Shown: in pieces, positions 12,144 through 23,892 of the stretch
How positions within the stretch are numbered: the stretch's first letter is position 1
Layout: the number at the start of each line of letters is the position of its first letter
Assembly (NCBI GenBank): GCA_004352715.1
Contig: SCFE01000085.1
Location: 62,001-126,000 of the forward strand
Length of the DNA: 64,000 nucleotides
From: Hofstenia miamia
Lineage: Eukaryota > Xenacoelomorpha > Acoela
Direction: 5' to 3'
The notes under the pieces: generated by a model
Seen by the model: only the letters and a program-made list of their open reading frames with translations
Database searches by the model: none
What the model was told of the DNA's origin: nothing
Made by a program: the position numbers and the translations under genes

Positions 12144-14193
12144 CAGACACTGGAAATAATTTATTGAAATATATTTTGAACCAAAAATAAATTATTTTTA
12201 TTTTGAGAAGAAAAAATAAATAATTGCATTTATTATTATTTTTTTACAATTATTTTCAAAATTACAGCACACAAGATAAAAACATTATTCAATGATTTTC
12301 AACAGTTACTCAGCAGTTTCTTTATTGATAACCAAATCCAGCACTGAGGAATCCCAAAATCGCCTGTTAACCTTCAAGAACATGACGATTTCCAAATGCA
12401 TGGGTGTCATGTTTTTGCGATGTGGGCTCATGACTTGCTTAGCTGAACTGAACAGACGCTCGACCAGGTTGGAAGTTGGCGGCACCCAACTTAAATGACA
12501 TGAAGCGGAGACTTTCTTTTTTTTCAAAGCAACTTCAGCAAAGTTAAGCGAGTTTGGCTGATCAGGAACAACAGAAATTTCATTTTCTCCAAAAACAGAC
12601 GCCAGAATATCGGTTTCATCTTGAGCCAAATTTTCACCTAATATAGAATTGCTGATAGCATTCTCCAGTAGTGGTGAATGAACGATAGTCGAGTTCTTTT
12701 CGAGATAATTTCGGAATAGTGGAAATTCTTCTATCAAAGAATCGAAGAGTATGCGCACATCCCCAAGGTTAATATCTTCTTCCTGTAATTTAAGTGTGAC
12801 AGAATTAATTTTTTGGAGTGCTGAGAATAAGGTTTTCAGTTCTAGCGCCTCTGTCGGCGAAAGTAACAAAACAGCCATATTCGGGTCTGTGCTGTCAATG
12901 AACGGTGTCAATTCAAAATATCGCCTAATCATTGCAAACGTTGAAGACCACCTTGTAGCATTTCGAAGAACGGGACGAAGAAATGTCTTATGTCGGAGCT
13001 TTGCTGCTTCTTTTAGAGTACTGATGGCCTTCATGAGTCTAGCTACTTTTTCGATTGTCGGCTCGTGTTTTTCTAATTGGCTTTTTACAGCCAAGTTGAG
13101 ACGATGACTAGCACACCCAATAAACGGTGCACCAATTTTGTCTGCAATAGCCTTGTTGAGGTTTTCGTTGTCACCTGTCACGAATTGAATATTTTCGAGG
13201 GACTTTCCAAACAAAGATAAAACAAATGTAATGAAATCTATGTGTGAATTTGCGTTCATGCATTCTTCTTCAATCAGGGGCGAAAGTGCGAGCAATACGA
13301 CTTCCTGTTTGTGATCGTGAGGAAATACAGCGAAGACACCCAAGTAGTGTGACATATTGTGTGACCAACCGTCTATTATCAGTGCAAATTTGCAGGGTAA
13401 ATATGCCTTGATTTTCTTTTCGACTTCTTTTGTAACTTCCTCCATGTAATACTGGACAGATTTACCAGATATATTGTCTAAGCTGGAGTACTGGCGTGTC
13501 TTCTCACTGTCCGGAAAATTGAAGCAGTGGTTGTCGGTAACAATCCAATCGATCCAGTTATAAAGCAGTTTCGCTTTTTTGGACGCTTTCCAGTTCGAAG
13601 CAGTTTCAATACAAGCACTTTGTAAACCACTTTTGTCTGACAACTCCTTTAGATAATTCGGGTGATCGACGGTAATATGGTTTAAAAGGTTTGCATACCC
13701 TGTATTCGGGCGTTGTTTGCGTTTACGGCCGCACTTGCAAACATACTCCCCTTTTTCAACTTCCGTAAAATAATGCTCAACGATCTGCTTATTCATTCGT
13801 GGAGGCATATTGATATGCTAGCACTCAAATTGTAAGTCACAATGCTATACGCAATGCAGAACTGAATATTTCTAGTTGCGCCTGATTGGTTGGTTGTTTG
13901 CAACGCTGATGATGCAGTTTGCACAGCCGCCGCAGGTTGACCGCTAATGCACTGAATAACGTGAGAGCTAGCAACGAGCCTTGTCTGTAAACAAATAAAT
14001 TGTGCCTCGGCGATAAAAATGCCAAATTCCCAGGCAGGCAAAAGAACCGTATATTCAGTGAAAGAAAAGCACAATTATTTTGAAATTATTTTTTCGCAAA
14101 AATAAATTATTTTTATTTTCGGTTGGTAAAATAAATTATTTCAATATTATTTATTGAAATTATCTCAATAAAATTATTTATTTCCAGTGTCTG
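12144..14193 (-). mobile_element. hAT-family DNA transposon, apparently full length
   Basis: 2050 bp. Terminal inverted repeats: CAGACACTGGAAATAA on the left and its complement on the right. The 8-bp target duplication is TTAAGTAG (12136-12143) against TTATGTAG (14194-14201), one mismatch. Subterminal AAATAAATTATTTTTATTTT-type blocks occur at both ends. It contains one open transposase frame. TIR form, 8-bp duplication and protein all agree with hAT. Confidence 0.93.
12306..13808 (-). CDS. hAT transposase with BED zinc finger, uninterrupted
   Basis: A 500-residue transposase that would cut and reinsert the surrounding element. An N-terminal BED-type finger (Cys24, Cys26, His44, His49) should bind DNA. 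The catalytic fold shows DGW (Asp146), GDN (Asp213), the CASH motif (Cys232, His235) and ATRWSS. The C-terminal hATC dimerisation segment shows VERLFSSAK, with the third acidic residue near Glu450, followed by a MFLKVN motif. Start at MPPRMNKQ, just upstream of the BED domain. No stops or frameshifts, and all the key hAT residues I look for are present, so it may be active or only recently silenced. It is somewhat short for the family. Confidence 0.93.
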   Translation of the reverse strand: MPPRMNKQIVEHYFTEVEKGEYVCKCGRKRKQRPNTGYANLLNHITVDHPNYLKELSDKSGLQSACIETASNWKASKKAKLLYNWIDWIVTDNHCFNFPDSEKTRQYSSLDNISGKSVQYYMEEVTKEVEKKIKAYLPCKFALIIDGWSHNMSHYLGVFAVFPHDHKQEVVLLALSPLIEEECMNANSHIDFITFVLSLFGKSLENIQFVTGDNENLNKAIADKIGAPFIGCASHRLNLAVKSQLEKHEPTIEKVARLMKAISTLKEAAKLRHKTFLRPVLRNATRWSSTFAMIRRYFELTPFIDSTDPNMAVLLLSPTEALELKTLFSALQKINSVTLKLQEEDINLGDVRILFDSLIEEFPLFRNYLEKNSTIVHSPLLENAISNSILGENLAQDETDILASVFGENEISVVPDQPNSLNFAEVALKKKKVSASCHLSWVPPTSNLVERLFSSAKQVMSPHRKNMTPMHLEIVMFLKVNRRFWDSSVLDLVINKETAE

Positions 14194-14653
14194 TTATGTA
14201 GTGCGTACATTGTTATTGTTCTACAATAATTTAGTTTGAAGTTATTAATATATTGATTAAATGAGAAAGTGCCTTCGAAATTAATGAAGCCTATTAAATT
14301 TCTATTTTAAGCATGTGTGACTATAGAATTTAAATACTGATTGTTAGAATTAGCTTTATAATTAGATGCGATTCAAATGATTGCACAAATTTCTTTGCCG
14401 CTATCCATTCTCTAAGAGTATACAATAAATTTCAAAAATACTTAATTATCTTTATTGCTTAATTGTAAAAAATAGAATTGGAATAACATTTGTAGTAAAA
14501 TTTCTTTATTGCTTTATACGAAATATTTTTGGTTACAAAATCTTTAGCAATTGCTCTAAATTGGCCTGCATTTTTAATGCCATCACGAGATAATTCTGCA
14601 TCGTGAAGCAGTAGGCACTGTAGTGCTGCCTTTTTTCACAGGAAATGTTTGTT
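14194..14653. other. AT-rich spacer
   Basis: Begins with the hAT target duplication (14194-14201). Nothing else recognised. Confidence 0.45.
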
Positions 14654-14914
14654 AAGCCCATGCTACACGAACAACATTTGTCGCCGATTTTTGTCATCTG
14701 AATGAATAACTTTTGTTGCCAACTTTTGTCACCAATTTCTGTTGTCCGAACGAACAACTTTTGTCTCCAACTTTTGTTGTTAGATTTGGTATGCTACACG
14801 AACAACTTTAGTCATTTAATTAGTTTTAGACAAAAGTTGGGAAGGGGGTGCTACACGAAAGATTTTTGTTGGCGACAAAATTGTTGATAAAAGTTGTTCG
14901 TGTAGCATAGTGTT
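14654..14914. mobile_element. MITE copy 2, related to 10904-11216
   Basis: Starts AAGCCCATGCTACACGAACA. The right end GTGTAGCATAGTG is diverged. TTA lies on both sides (14652-14654 and about 14912-14915), consistent with a 3-bp target duplication. The interior repeats the AACAACTTTTGT theme, with an internal TATGCTACACGAACAAC copy. Confidence 0.7.
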
Positions 14915-15544
14915 ACAACAACTTTTTTTTATTTCAGTTACTTCATTGTAAAATATTAAGAAAGAATTGCAAGAATATCCGAATATGCAGTAATATTTAA
15001 AATAAGAAATATTAATATTGCTCATGTACATAACAGTTGAACTAAAATATTAAAATATTTTTCAATATTAAATTTTTGGAATACGCATCAGCAACAAGCT
15101 ATTTTATGTTATGTTTTAATGTCTTTATTGAAACAATTGTATATTGTTTCAATATCTGTATTCGTAATTTTTTGAATATTAAACCGCGCGTGATGAAATG
15201 TGCTTGTTTACATTCCTAAAGAGTGATCGTAATAATGCCCTTGAATTTGAGCGGCAAATTGCATAATTATAGAGCGCATTTCACTTCTTTTGACTTAAAA
15301 CAATTTACTGATTGTGCAAGCTGTAAATGTTGGATTTTTATATCTGCTAGCCAGCAGTAACAGCATTATTGCTTTGTTGTCTAAATTCATATTGTACTTC
15401 ACTAAAATTATAAAGTATATAAATTACATGTTTACTGTTAAAGATCTTCATTCATTATTACAAATTAATATTTATTATTTTAACATTATGAAAGCAGAAT
15501 TCAATATTTATTTATGTAGGAAATATATATATATATATATATAT
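14915..15544. other. AT-rich sequence ending in (AT)n at the gap
   Basis: No gene recognised. An AT dinucleotide run from about 15523 leads straight into the N gap, so the gap may result from the repeat. Confidence 0.45.
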
Positions 15545-16544
15545 NNNNNNNNNNNNNNNNNNNNNNNNNNNNNNNNNNNNNNNNNNNNNNNNNNNNNNNN
15601 NNNNNNNNNNNNNNNNNNNNNNNNNNNNNNNNNNNNNNNNNNNNNNNNNNNNNNNNNNNNNNNNNNNNNNNNNNNNNNNNNNNNNNNNNNNNNNNNNNNN
15701 NNNNNNNNNNNNNNNNNNNNNNNNNNNNNNNNNNNNNNNNNNNNNNNNNNNNNNNNNNNNNNNNNNNNNNNNNNNNNNNNNNNNNNNNNNNNNNNNNNNN
15801 NNNNNNNNNNNNNNNNNNNNNNNNNNNNNNNNNNNNNNNNNNNNNNNNNNNNNNNNNNNNNNNNNNNNNNNNNNNNNNNNNNNNNNNNNNNNNNNNNNNN
15901 NNNNNNNNNNNNNNNNNNNNNNNNNNNNNNNNNNNNNNNNNNNNNNNNNNNNNNNNNNNNNNNNNNNNNNNNNNNNNNNNNNNNNNNNNNNNNNNNNNNN
16001 NNNNNNNNNNNNNNNNNNNNNNNNNNNNNNNNNNNNNNNNNNNNNNNNNNNNNNNNNNNNNNNNNNNNNNNNNNNNNNNNNNNNNNNNNNNNNNNNNNNN
16101 NNNNNNNNNNNNNNNNNNNNNNNNNNNNNNNNNNNNNNNNNNNNNNNNNNNNNNNNNNNNNNNNNNNNNNNNNNNNNNNNNNNNNNNNNNNNNNNNNNNN
16201 NNNNNNNNNNNNNNNNNNNNNNNNNNNNNNNNNNNNNNNNNNNNNNNNNNNNNNNNNNNNNNNNNNNNNNNNNNNNNNNNNNNNNNNNNNNNNNNNNNNN
16301 NNNNNNNNNNNNNNNNNNNNNNNNNNNNNNNNNNNNNNNNNNNNNNNNNNNNNNNNNNNNNNNNNNNNNNNNNNNNNNNNNNNNNNNNNNNNNNNNNNNN
16401 NNNNNNNNNNNNNNNNNNNNNNNNNNNNNNNNNNNNNNNNNNNNNNNNNNNNNNNNNNNNNNNNNNNNNNNNNNNNNNNNNNNNNNNNNNNNNNNNNNNN
16501 NNNNNNNNNNNNNNNNNNNNNNNNNNNNNNNNNNNNNNNNNNNN
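15545..16544. other. Assembly gap, exactly 1000 N
   Basis: The placeholder size suggests unknown true length. Any long open frame across it is an artefact. On its right it truncates the third ORF of gypsy copy B. Confidence 0.99.
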
Positions 16545-17516
16545 GATACTGTCTTTGTATTCTTCCCTGAGCTCCATTACAAGTCGTATTCCTTCAACTT
16601 TTGCTATCTGATATGCAATTTCTATTTGTTCCATTATCTGTTCATCCTGAACTTCATGAATTCTTAGGAAATATATTACTAACAGGTTTGGGAAATCAAT
16701 GTTAATGCATTCAAAGCTTCTAATTGTGCTTCCACAGTTTAAAAACTTGCAAAGATTGTAGATGGAAAAGTCTTCATCAAAAGAAACATGCACCATACTT
16801 CTCCAATATGAGCGGCTAATTCCTTCAAGCATGCTTGAATCATAACATATTATAGAATTTATTTGAGGACGTTTTTCCGCATCAATTATAAAAGGTATTA
16901 CATCAATTGAACAACTTAACTGTCTGGTGTTGTATGTCCACTGTAATTTGTTCTGGGTTTCTTCTGAAATATCATCATGAATGTAGTGTACTGCTCTACA
17001 TGTAGCTATAAAATAGGGGTGTAGTGTTTCTTCACCAACTTTCAACATCTTTTTCTTTCGTTCTTCTGTCTTCCTGGATCGGACTGTTGAAGTAACAGAA
17101 CTATTAGAGGTTGAGGGGGCTATCGAATCACTCTTTGGGGAGGTATTTACACTTTGTAAAGCACTAAAAGGGGTATGTAAATGTTGTGTTTTTAGAGTTT
17201 TTGAGGTTTGTGTTGCCAGCTCTGCTCGCGCACATGGAAGTACGTGTCCCCCCACGGAGTAGCGAGATGAGGATGGTGTTGATGCTGTCTCCTCTCCTAA
17301 GCGTGGAGCTACTTGTCACCCACATGGTATAGGACTCTCCTCAGCACCTTCATGTCGTCCTCGTTTGTTTTCGCGTGCCTCATCAAGTGAAGATCCAGGT
17401 CTCCCACGCCTTGATGAGGATGTGACATCATGTCCGCTAACCTCCATTCTCCTTCTCACTCTTCGACGGGATGGAGGAGCTGGCGACTCTTGTTTGTTCT
17501 TCCCTATCAGCATCAT
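16545..17516 (-). pseudogene. Third ORF (env position) of gypsy copy B, N-terminal part
   Basis: Starts at Met 17516, overlapping the pol end (17437). The basic, serine-rich N-terminus (RRRVRRR, SSSRRGR, NKRGRHEG) is followed by one TGA at 17316-17318, where C and D have CAA. The same frame then stays open to the gap, through GGHVLPCARAE, KTEERKKKM, GEETLHPYF and a helical region with CSIDVIPFIIDAEKRP. It is almost identical to copy C (28906-29604) but keeps 28 bp that C has lost, so the frame is intact here. No signal peptide, membrane helix or known motif. Family unknown. Confidence 0.6.
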
Positions 17517-19701
17517 TCCTAAACATATCTATGAGGTTAAGATCCCAAATGTTGGGATTGAAAGTTTGGTTCTCTCTGGCTCGCCTTGAAGGCAAAACGC
17601 ATGAGCCAACATTATCTACTATATCATGTTCAAAATCAGTATCATAGAAGTCTTCCTCGGCAAACTCAGTTAAATTATCATAAGTTGCAAATTCATCAAT
17701 ACCATTATCAACTAATGTAAATTCGTTATTATCATCAATGATGACGTTATCAATATCTTTAATTGATCGTTTTAATCTCTGAAAGTGTACGGTTTTTCCG
17801 TTATTGAGTGTGTATGTGTTGTGGTCGAGCACTTTCTCCACAGTGAATGGACCTTGCCAGTTATTGGCTAATTTTTGTACTTGATTGTGATCAGTTGTAA
17901 TACAAGGTAGATATGCAAATACTTTATCTCCTCGTTTATGCGATTCACCATACAGTTTTTTGTTAAATGTTCTTTTTTGTCGTATACAAGATTGGTTAGT
18001 GTTGTGACAAATAGTTAAGTGAATCTGCTGCATATCACGTAATAACTGATTGACATATTTATCTAAGGTAATTTCTGAATAGTGTGGATACATCATCAAT
18101 AACGAGGTTAATGCTTTGCGGCCGAACATGGCTTTAAATGGACTGACCCCAGTTGTAGAATGGACTGAGGTATTATAAAAAAATTTGATACATTCTATCA
18201 CCCGACGCCAATCCTTCCCTGCTGCTCGTGATAATGCCACTCTAATTAGTTTTATTAAAGTTCAGTTTAGGCATTCCACTAAGCCATTGGCTTGAGGGTG
18301 ATATGCGGTGGTGAAATCATGTAATATTTCTAATTCAGACATAAGGGTTTTCATCAAATTACTTTCAAATTGTGGGCCATGATCTGAAATTAGTCGAGAC
18401 ATAGGACCGTATTTTAAAATCCATTCTTTCACTATTTTATCAGCTACATTCTCAGCATGTGTGCTATCCATTGGAATTATTCTAGCATATTTAGTAAAAT
18501 GATCCACTATCACTAGAAGATATTTGAATCCATCATCATCATAAGATAATTGTTCCAGATCCATATGCACAATTTCATTGGGACTAGTGGCAGCACAACA
18601 CTCTAATTCAGCCTGTTGTTCTGGGAAATGAGAGGAGTTATTCAAAAGACACTTCCCACATTTATCTATTACATCCTGAACTGTTGATCTAATTCCAATG
18701 GTAACATACTGAGAATTAAACATCTTTTCAGTTTGTATAATTCCTAAATGCCCCCTTTCATGAACTCTTCTCACAAGATCCCTTTTAAAATATTCAGGAA
18801 TAGCAAGGTGATTATTCTGACTTTTAGCGTATAGTAGTCCTTTCTCTGTCATCATCACATTATATTGATTGTAATACCTAATCACAGTCAGTGAAAGGGG
18901 GAAGAAAGGATCCTTCATCCTTTTCATAATATTGGAGAGTATCAGATCATTTTGTTGATGTTTAATGATTTCTTCTTCAGATATCTCTTCTCATATTAAG
19001 ATTGGCAAAATTTCTCTACCATTTTGGTCAGCATTTATTTTGGGGATCAACTCATATTCAGTGTGTGGTATAAATCTGAAAATGGGATCTTCTCCCCCTG
19101 GCTTTTTTAGATCTCTCTCATAGCTAGGCAATGCTGTCCAATAGTCAGAGTTCAGATGTAAATGTCCAGGGCAATGTTTTATTGAAAAAGAAAAATCATT
19201 AAGATATTCTATCCATCTGGCTACTATATTGGACTTATCTCCTGAGAATTTTTTAAGCCAGGCTAGTGCACTGTTGTCAGTGTGCACAATGAAATTTCTT
19301 GAGCAACTCCACTAATGCTAACATCTCACATTTGGTAGCATTGTAATTTTTCTCAGCAGCTCGTAATTTCCTACTAAAATATTGAACTGGGCTTTCAACT
19401 CTGTTTATCTCTTGGCTCAACATGCCACTAATGGCGACAGCACTTGCATCACAGTCTACAATGAAATCCTTTGTATAATCCAGGGTATTTAATGACAGTA
19501 TCTTTTTAAGCTCGGTTTTTATTCCTTCTAATGCTTCCTGCTCAGTCCATGTCCATTTGAATTCATGAGATTTTCTAAGTAATTGAGAGATGGATTTTGT
19601 TTTCTCAGCCAAATCTGGGACAAACATTCCATAGTAATTTAAGAATCCCATTAAACTCTGCACATCTTTTTGGCTTCTAGGTGTCTCAATTTTTTCTAAA
19701 A
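17437..19701 (-). pseudogene. pol: gypsy copy B pol (RNase H, integrase), truncated by gap
   Basis: Fragments in order from the gap leftward: end of RT/tether (19277-19663) with an RNase H start (DCDASAVAISG), RNase H (TDNSALAWLKKF, 18991-19287), then integrase zinc and core domains (18262-18927: HERGHLG, MDLEQL, DHGPQF). Next is an integrase C-terminal region with the GPF module and a long acidic tail, ending EKENGG at 17437. A frame break near 18250 separates VECLN from the rest. A deletion near 19290 removes part of RNase H. This copy has the best-preserved pol C-terminus in the window. Confidence 0.9.
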
Positions 19702-20701
19702 NNNNNNNNNNNNNNNNNNNNNNNNNNNNNNNNNNNNNNNNNNNNNNNNNNNNNNNNNNNNNNNNNNNNNNNNNNNNNNNNNNNNNNNNNNNNNNNNNNN
19801 NNNNNNNNNNNNNNNNNNNNNNNNNNNNNNNNNNNNNNNNNNNNNNNNNNNNNNNNNNNNNNNNNNNNNNNNNNNNNNNNNNNNNNNNNNNNNNNNNNNN
19901 NNNNNNNNNNNNNNNNNNNNNNNNNNNNNNNNNNNNNNNNNNNNNNNNNNNNNNNNNNNNNNNNNNNNNNNNNNNNNNNNNNNNNNNNNNNNNNNNNNNN
20001 NNNNNNNNNNNNNNNNNNNNNNNNNNNNNNNNNNNNNNNNNNNNNNNNNNNNNNNNNNNNNNNNNNNNNNNNNNNNNNNNNNNNNNNNNNNNNNNNNNNN
20101 NNNNNNNNNNNNNNNNNNNNNNNNNNNNNNNNNNNNNNNNNNNNNNNNNNNNNNNNNNNNNNNNNNNNNNNNNNNNNNNNNNNNNNNNNNNNNNNNNNNN
20201 NNNNNNNNNNNNNNNNNNNNNNNNNNNNNNNNNNNNNNNNNNNNNNNNNNNNNNNNNNNNNNNNNNNNNNNNNNNNNNNNNNNNNNNNNNNNNNNNNNNN
20301 NNNNNNNNNNNNNNNNNNNNNNNNNNNNNNNNNNNNNNNNNNNNNNNNNNNNNNNNNNNNNNNNNNNNNNNNNNNNNNNNNNNNNNNNNNNNNNNNNNNN
20401 NNNNNNNNNNNNNNNNNNNNNNNNNNNNNNNNNNNNNNNNNNNNNNNNNNNNNNNNNNNNNNNNNNNNNNNNNNNNNNNNNNNNNNNNNNNNNNNNNNNN
20501 NNNNNNNNNNNNNNNNNNNNNNNNNNNNNNNNNNNNNNNNNNNNNNNNNNNNNNNNNNNNNNNNNNNNNNNNNNNNNNNNNNNNNNNNNNNNNNNNNNNN
20601 NNNNNNNNNNNNNNNNNNNNNNNNNNNNNNNNNNNNNNNNNNNNNNNNNNNNNNNNNNNNNNNNNNNNNNNNNNNNNNNNNNNNNNNNNNNNNNNNNNNN
20701 N
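19702..20701. other. Assembly gap, exactly 1000 N
   Basis: Placeholder gap cutting the RT of gypsy copy B. The sequence to its right (20702 on) is unrelated to the element, so the 5' half of copy B is missing or elsewhere. Confidence 0.99.
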
Positions 20702-21546
20702 GTGTCAATGGATGCATTTATTTAATTATTTCAATATATATACTCTAGGAAATACGCGAAAATAGATATATATTTCTAAAAAGTCAGCAGAAAATTTAAA
20801 TATTAACTTCTACATTCGTTAGTCCAAAAACAATGTTAATAAAATGAAGTGTACATGTAAGTTAAATAACAGCTTTTTTCTTTCCTAATATATTGCCACA
20901 AATAATCGCATAGTTGATTAAAGTAATCACACTTACTGTATGGTGAGAATATAACGTAGAATAGCCGTGCTCACTTACAAATGCGATCAAATGACTATCG
21001 AAAAGTAAACAATGCGTCAGTGAGGTATGCAGAGAATATTCACTCACTAGGTGGCGCACATTAAAAATGCCTTTGATCACAATATGATTAAAATACTTCA
21101 TGTTTACTGATAAGCAGTCCCACTCTAATTGGGTTTTATACGACGTTGTGCCAATATTGGCCCAATGTCGATTTATTGCTATTTAAAATTGCTCGAAAAT
21201 GCCAATGATGCCCACCATTAGCCAATGATGCCCACCATTTGCCAACATTGGCCCAACCATCAAATGTTTGCTGGGTAGTAATGTCTTTATTATACTAAGA
21301 ACTTCTATTAATCAACTGAAGTTTCATAACACATATGCTTATAAAGCAAACACAATATTGAATTAGTTTAAATTCGGAAAGCCAATTTTGACGATTTTGT
21401 TATAAGAATGTTATCATTCTCTAGGTAATTAAAAGATCCAAATATCAATGCTTTTTATTTTTCCTTTCTTTCATATTTCAAACTGTTTAGCAATCCATTT
21501 TTACAAACTAAAAGTGTTTTTTTTTAAACTCAATCATGTAATGAGA

Positions 21547-21548
<2 letters not shown>
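20702..21548. other. Unassigned sequence with short GCCAA-rich repeats
   Basis: No gene recognised. Around 21148-21275, GCCAATGATGCCCACCATT is repeated and flanked by TTGGCCCAA motifs, ending TTTGCTGGG. It looks like a dispersed short repeat. Confidence 0.45.

Positions 21549-21579
<31 letters not shown>
21549..21579. repeat. (AT)n microsatellite ending at a single N
   Basis: AT dinucleotide run up to 21579, then an N at 21580 and an abrupt change to LINE sequence. Probably a contig join. Confidence 0.85.
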
Positions 21580-21580
21580 N

Positions 21581-22594
21581 CCATCCCGACACTCCTAGGA
21601 TGGCAAGGCTAACCTTTCAATGTAGTTTTATTTTCAGGCATAAGGGACTTAATTGTTGCTTATGCACCAACTGAATCTCATTCTACAGAGAAAGAAGTGG
21701 CTGAGTTCTACAGCAATCTTTCCAGGGTCATATCTGCGTGTCGACCTAGACGGAAGTTCCTCATGGCTGGGGATTTTAACTGCAGGGTTGGTGGCACCTT
21801 GAGCTCTATACCTGGAGCGACAGGAGGCTTCACCACCTCTCAGGATAGTACACCGAACGGTGTAAAGCTGGTAGACTTCCTGGTTGACCGGAAGCTAGCT
21901 CTTGCTAATACATTTTTTCAGCACAAGAAAGTGCACAGTACCTCGTGGACACACCCTAACACAGGTGAGAGGTCACTGTTGGATTTTTTCCTAATCCCAA
22001 TAAAATGTATGAAAAGTGTTTGAGATGTAAGAGCTTGGCGAGGTACTGGTCTTGATTCAGATCATGATTTAGTTATCATGGATCTCCTATCCCCGATAAC
22101 CTCGAAGGATAGAGGACGTCCTTGGCGTCTTAAAGATTGTTGAGTTGAGAAAAGTCAACCCAAAGGCACGGAACCTGATTGGTCTCTACTGCAATTCGCA
22201 GAAGTAAGGAATGCTTATGCATTAAAACTTGGAAGGTTACTCTAACTAGCGGAACTGGGATATGAGAATACTGTGGCAAGTATGCAAAGTGCACTTAAAG
22301 CCCTTCCTCAAAAAATCAAACGTCCTAAAGTAGACTTGGTCTACGATTGTGAGGAAGTTAAGGTGGCGGTTGATCACAAGTGGAAAGCCAAACTAGTATT
22401 CTTGAGCGAGCGAAGCACAAGTAGCTTAAAGGTTTATTGTCAAGCTAAGTGGGCAGTGACAAACTGCATTAGGCGGCGTAAGCTGGCCATCCTTATGGAG
22501 GCACTGGACACCCTTGATGAAGCAGGTGACGACTGTGACTGGGGCGGCATCAAGAGGTGTATTCAGGAGATAGCTGGAGTTAAACATGTTGGGC
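21581..22594 (+). pseudogene. RTE-like LINE fragment, endonuclease domain
   Basis: Apurinic-type (EEP) endonuclease of a non-LTR retrotransposon. Visible motifs are DLIVAYAPTES, MAGDFNCRVG, SWTHPNTGERSLLDFFLIP, then DVRAWRGTG and SDHDLVIMDL, which match the endonuclease order of RTE/BovB-type elements. A stop after MKSV (near 22021) and others near 22141 and 22245 break it. A connector region (22273-22594) follows with no RT domain before the N at 22595. GC content is visibly above the surroundings. Confidence 0.85.
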
Positions 22595-22595
22595 N

Positions 22596-22750
22596 AAAGT
22601 GCACTTAAAGCCCTTCCTCAAAAAATCAAACGTCCTAAAGTAGACTTGGTCTACGATTGTGAGGAAGTTAAGGTGGCGGTTGATCACAAGTGGAAAGCCA
22701 AACTAGTATTCTTGAGCGAGCGAAGCACAAGTAGCTTAAAGGTTTATTGT
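22596..22750 (+). other. 155-bp exact copy of 22286-22440 between two single Ns
   Basis: Positions 22596-22750 repeat 22286-22440 base for base as far as I can read, bounded by N at 22595 and 22751. This is best explained as a small contig placed twice. Confidence 0.85.
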
Positions 22751-23031
22751 NATAGATACATCAAAATTGTTTAATACATATTTACTCTACATATTAGGAC
22801 GAATATTAATTAAAAATTTGCGACTGTGGTGAAGTATGATTTCTGTTCCCCACCATGAAAAGTAATTTAAATTTGTATAATCAAATCAATTACAATTTCA
22901 CTAGATGTTTTTTTCAGATTTTGCCATTATCTCACAATCAATTAATTTCAAATAATTGTAAAAACAAAAGAATTTTGATCATTTTATGTTGAAACAAGTA
23001 CACATGTAGCCTAATTACAGTAGTAAGTTCG

Positions 23032-23301
23032 CTAAGTACATAATTTTTTATCATAATTTTGCTTGTGTTGTTGTTTTTCTTGTGATATGCAAATAATTAA
23101 CATTGCAGTTGCAAGTGAAACGAGTGTGAGGGCATCAGAGATCCATGCAAGATGGTGTGCCCATCCATATCTATCGAAAATGAAGTGCTGGAGGAAATAT
23201 CCTCTAGCTAATATTGTGCCAAGGAATGCCAAGATAGTATGACTGGTTGCTGCTCCAAGAGCTTTTAATGACATAAATTTATTTTCAACATCATGAATAA
23301 T
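23032..23301 (-). CDS. Four-helix membrane protein, exon 2 (C-terminal half)
   Basis: Acceptor TATTTAG at 23302-23308, then in-phase codons beginning IIHDVENKF. It encodes a short cytosolic linker, the third hydrophobic helix (AATSHTILAFLGTILA), a loop with YGWAHHLAW, the fourth helix (ALTLVSLATAMLIICI) and a basic, polar tail ending at a TAG (23032). Phase 0 matches exon 1. Exon size is 270 bp. Confidence 0.65.
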   Translation of the reverse strand: MIHDVENKFMSLKALGAATSHTILAFLGTILARGYFLQHFIFDRYGWAHHLAWISDALTLVSLATAMLIICISQEKQQHKQNYDKKLCT

Positions 23302-23892
23302 CTAAATATTGTATCAAGGGTTCATACAATTCTACATCATTCGCCTAATAATAACATTCACACAGTAATTTTAACTAAAAGCAAATAATATGTAAAAATG
23401 GGTCGTTGTGGTTCCTCAAAGAATATAACTGAAAAATGGAGAAATATATTATTTTTAACCTTTGCTTTATTCTCGAAGAAAAAATTAAATTTAATTTCTA
23501 TTGACTATTGTGAACGCATGTTCAATGAGAAGAAACTTTAAAATATAGCTGCTTGAGAACAAATGAAACATATTTTAAATGACATTGCTTTCAGTGACGA
23601 GTCTCACTATTCAACAAGCAAAATTGCAATTATGAAAATTAAGGCAGGATATTCAATATTCACAAATTGGAAAATATGTTTCCCTAATATGCTATTTTTT
23701 GACTTTTTAATCCATCATCAGACCGCAGGTTATTGCATGTTAGTTGAAATATTTATAACGCTGATTATTTAAATATATAGGAATTATGCTTTTTACAATA
23801 TATATAATATTTTGAAAGAGGAGTTTTCAAACTTTAGGGGGAATCCGAAAGAAACTTTTACAAAAATTAATAATATCTAGAATTTCACTTAC

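Noticed and set aside
15314-17255. Very long open frames across the N gaps (also 19681-20748)
   Set aside because: They are open only because Ns translate to X. The real coding parts are listed as gypsy copy B.
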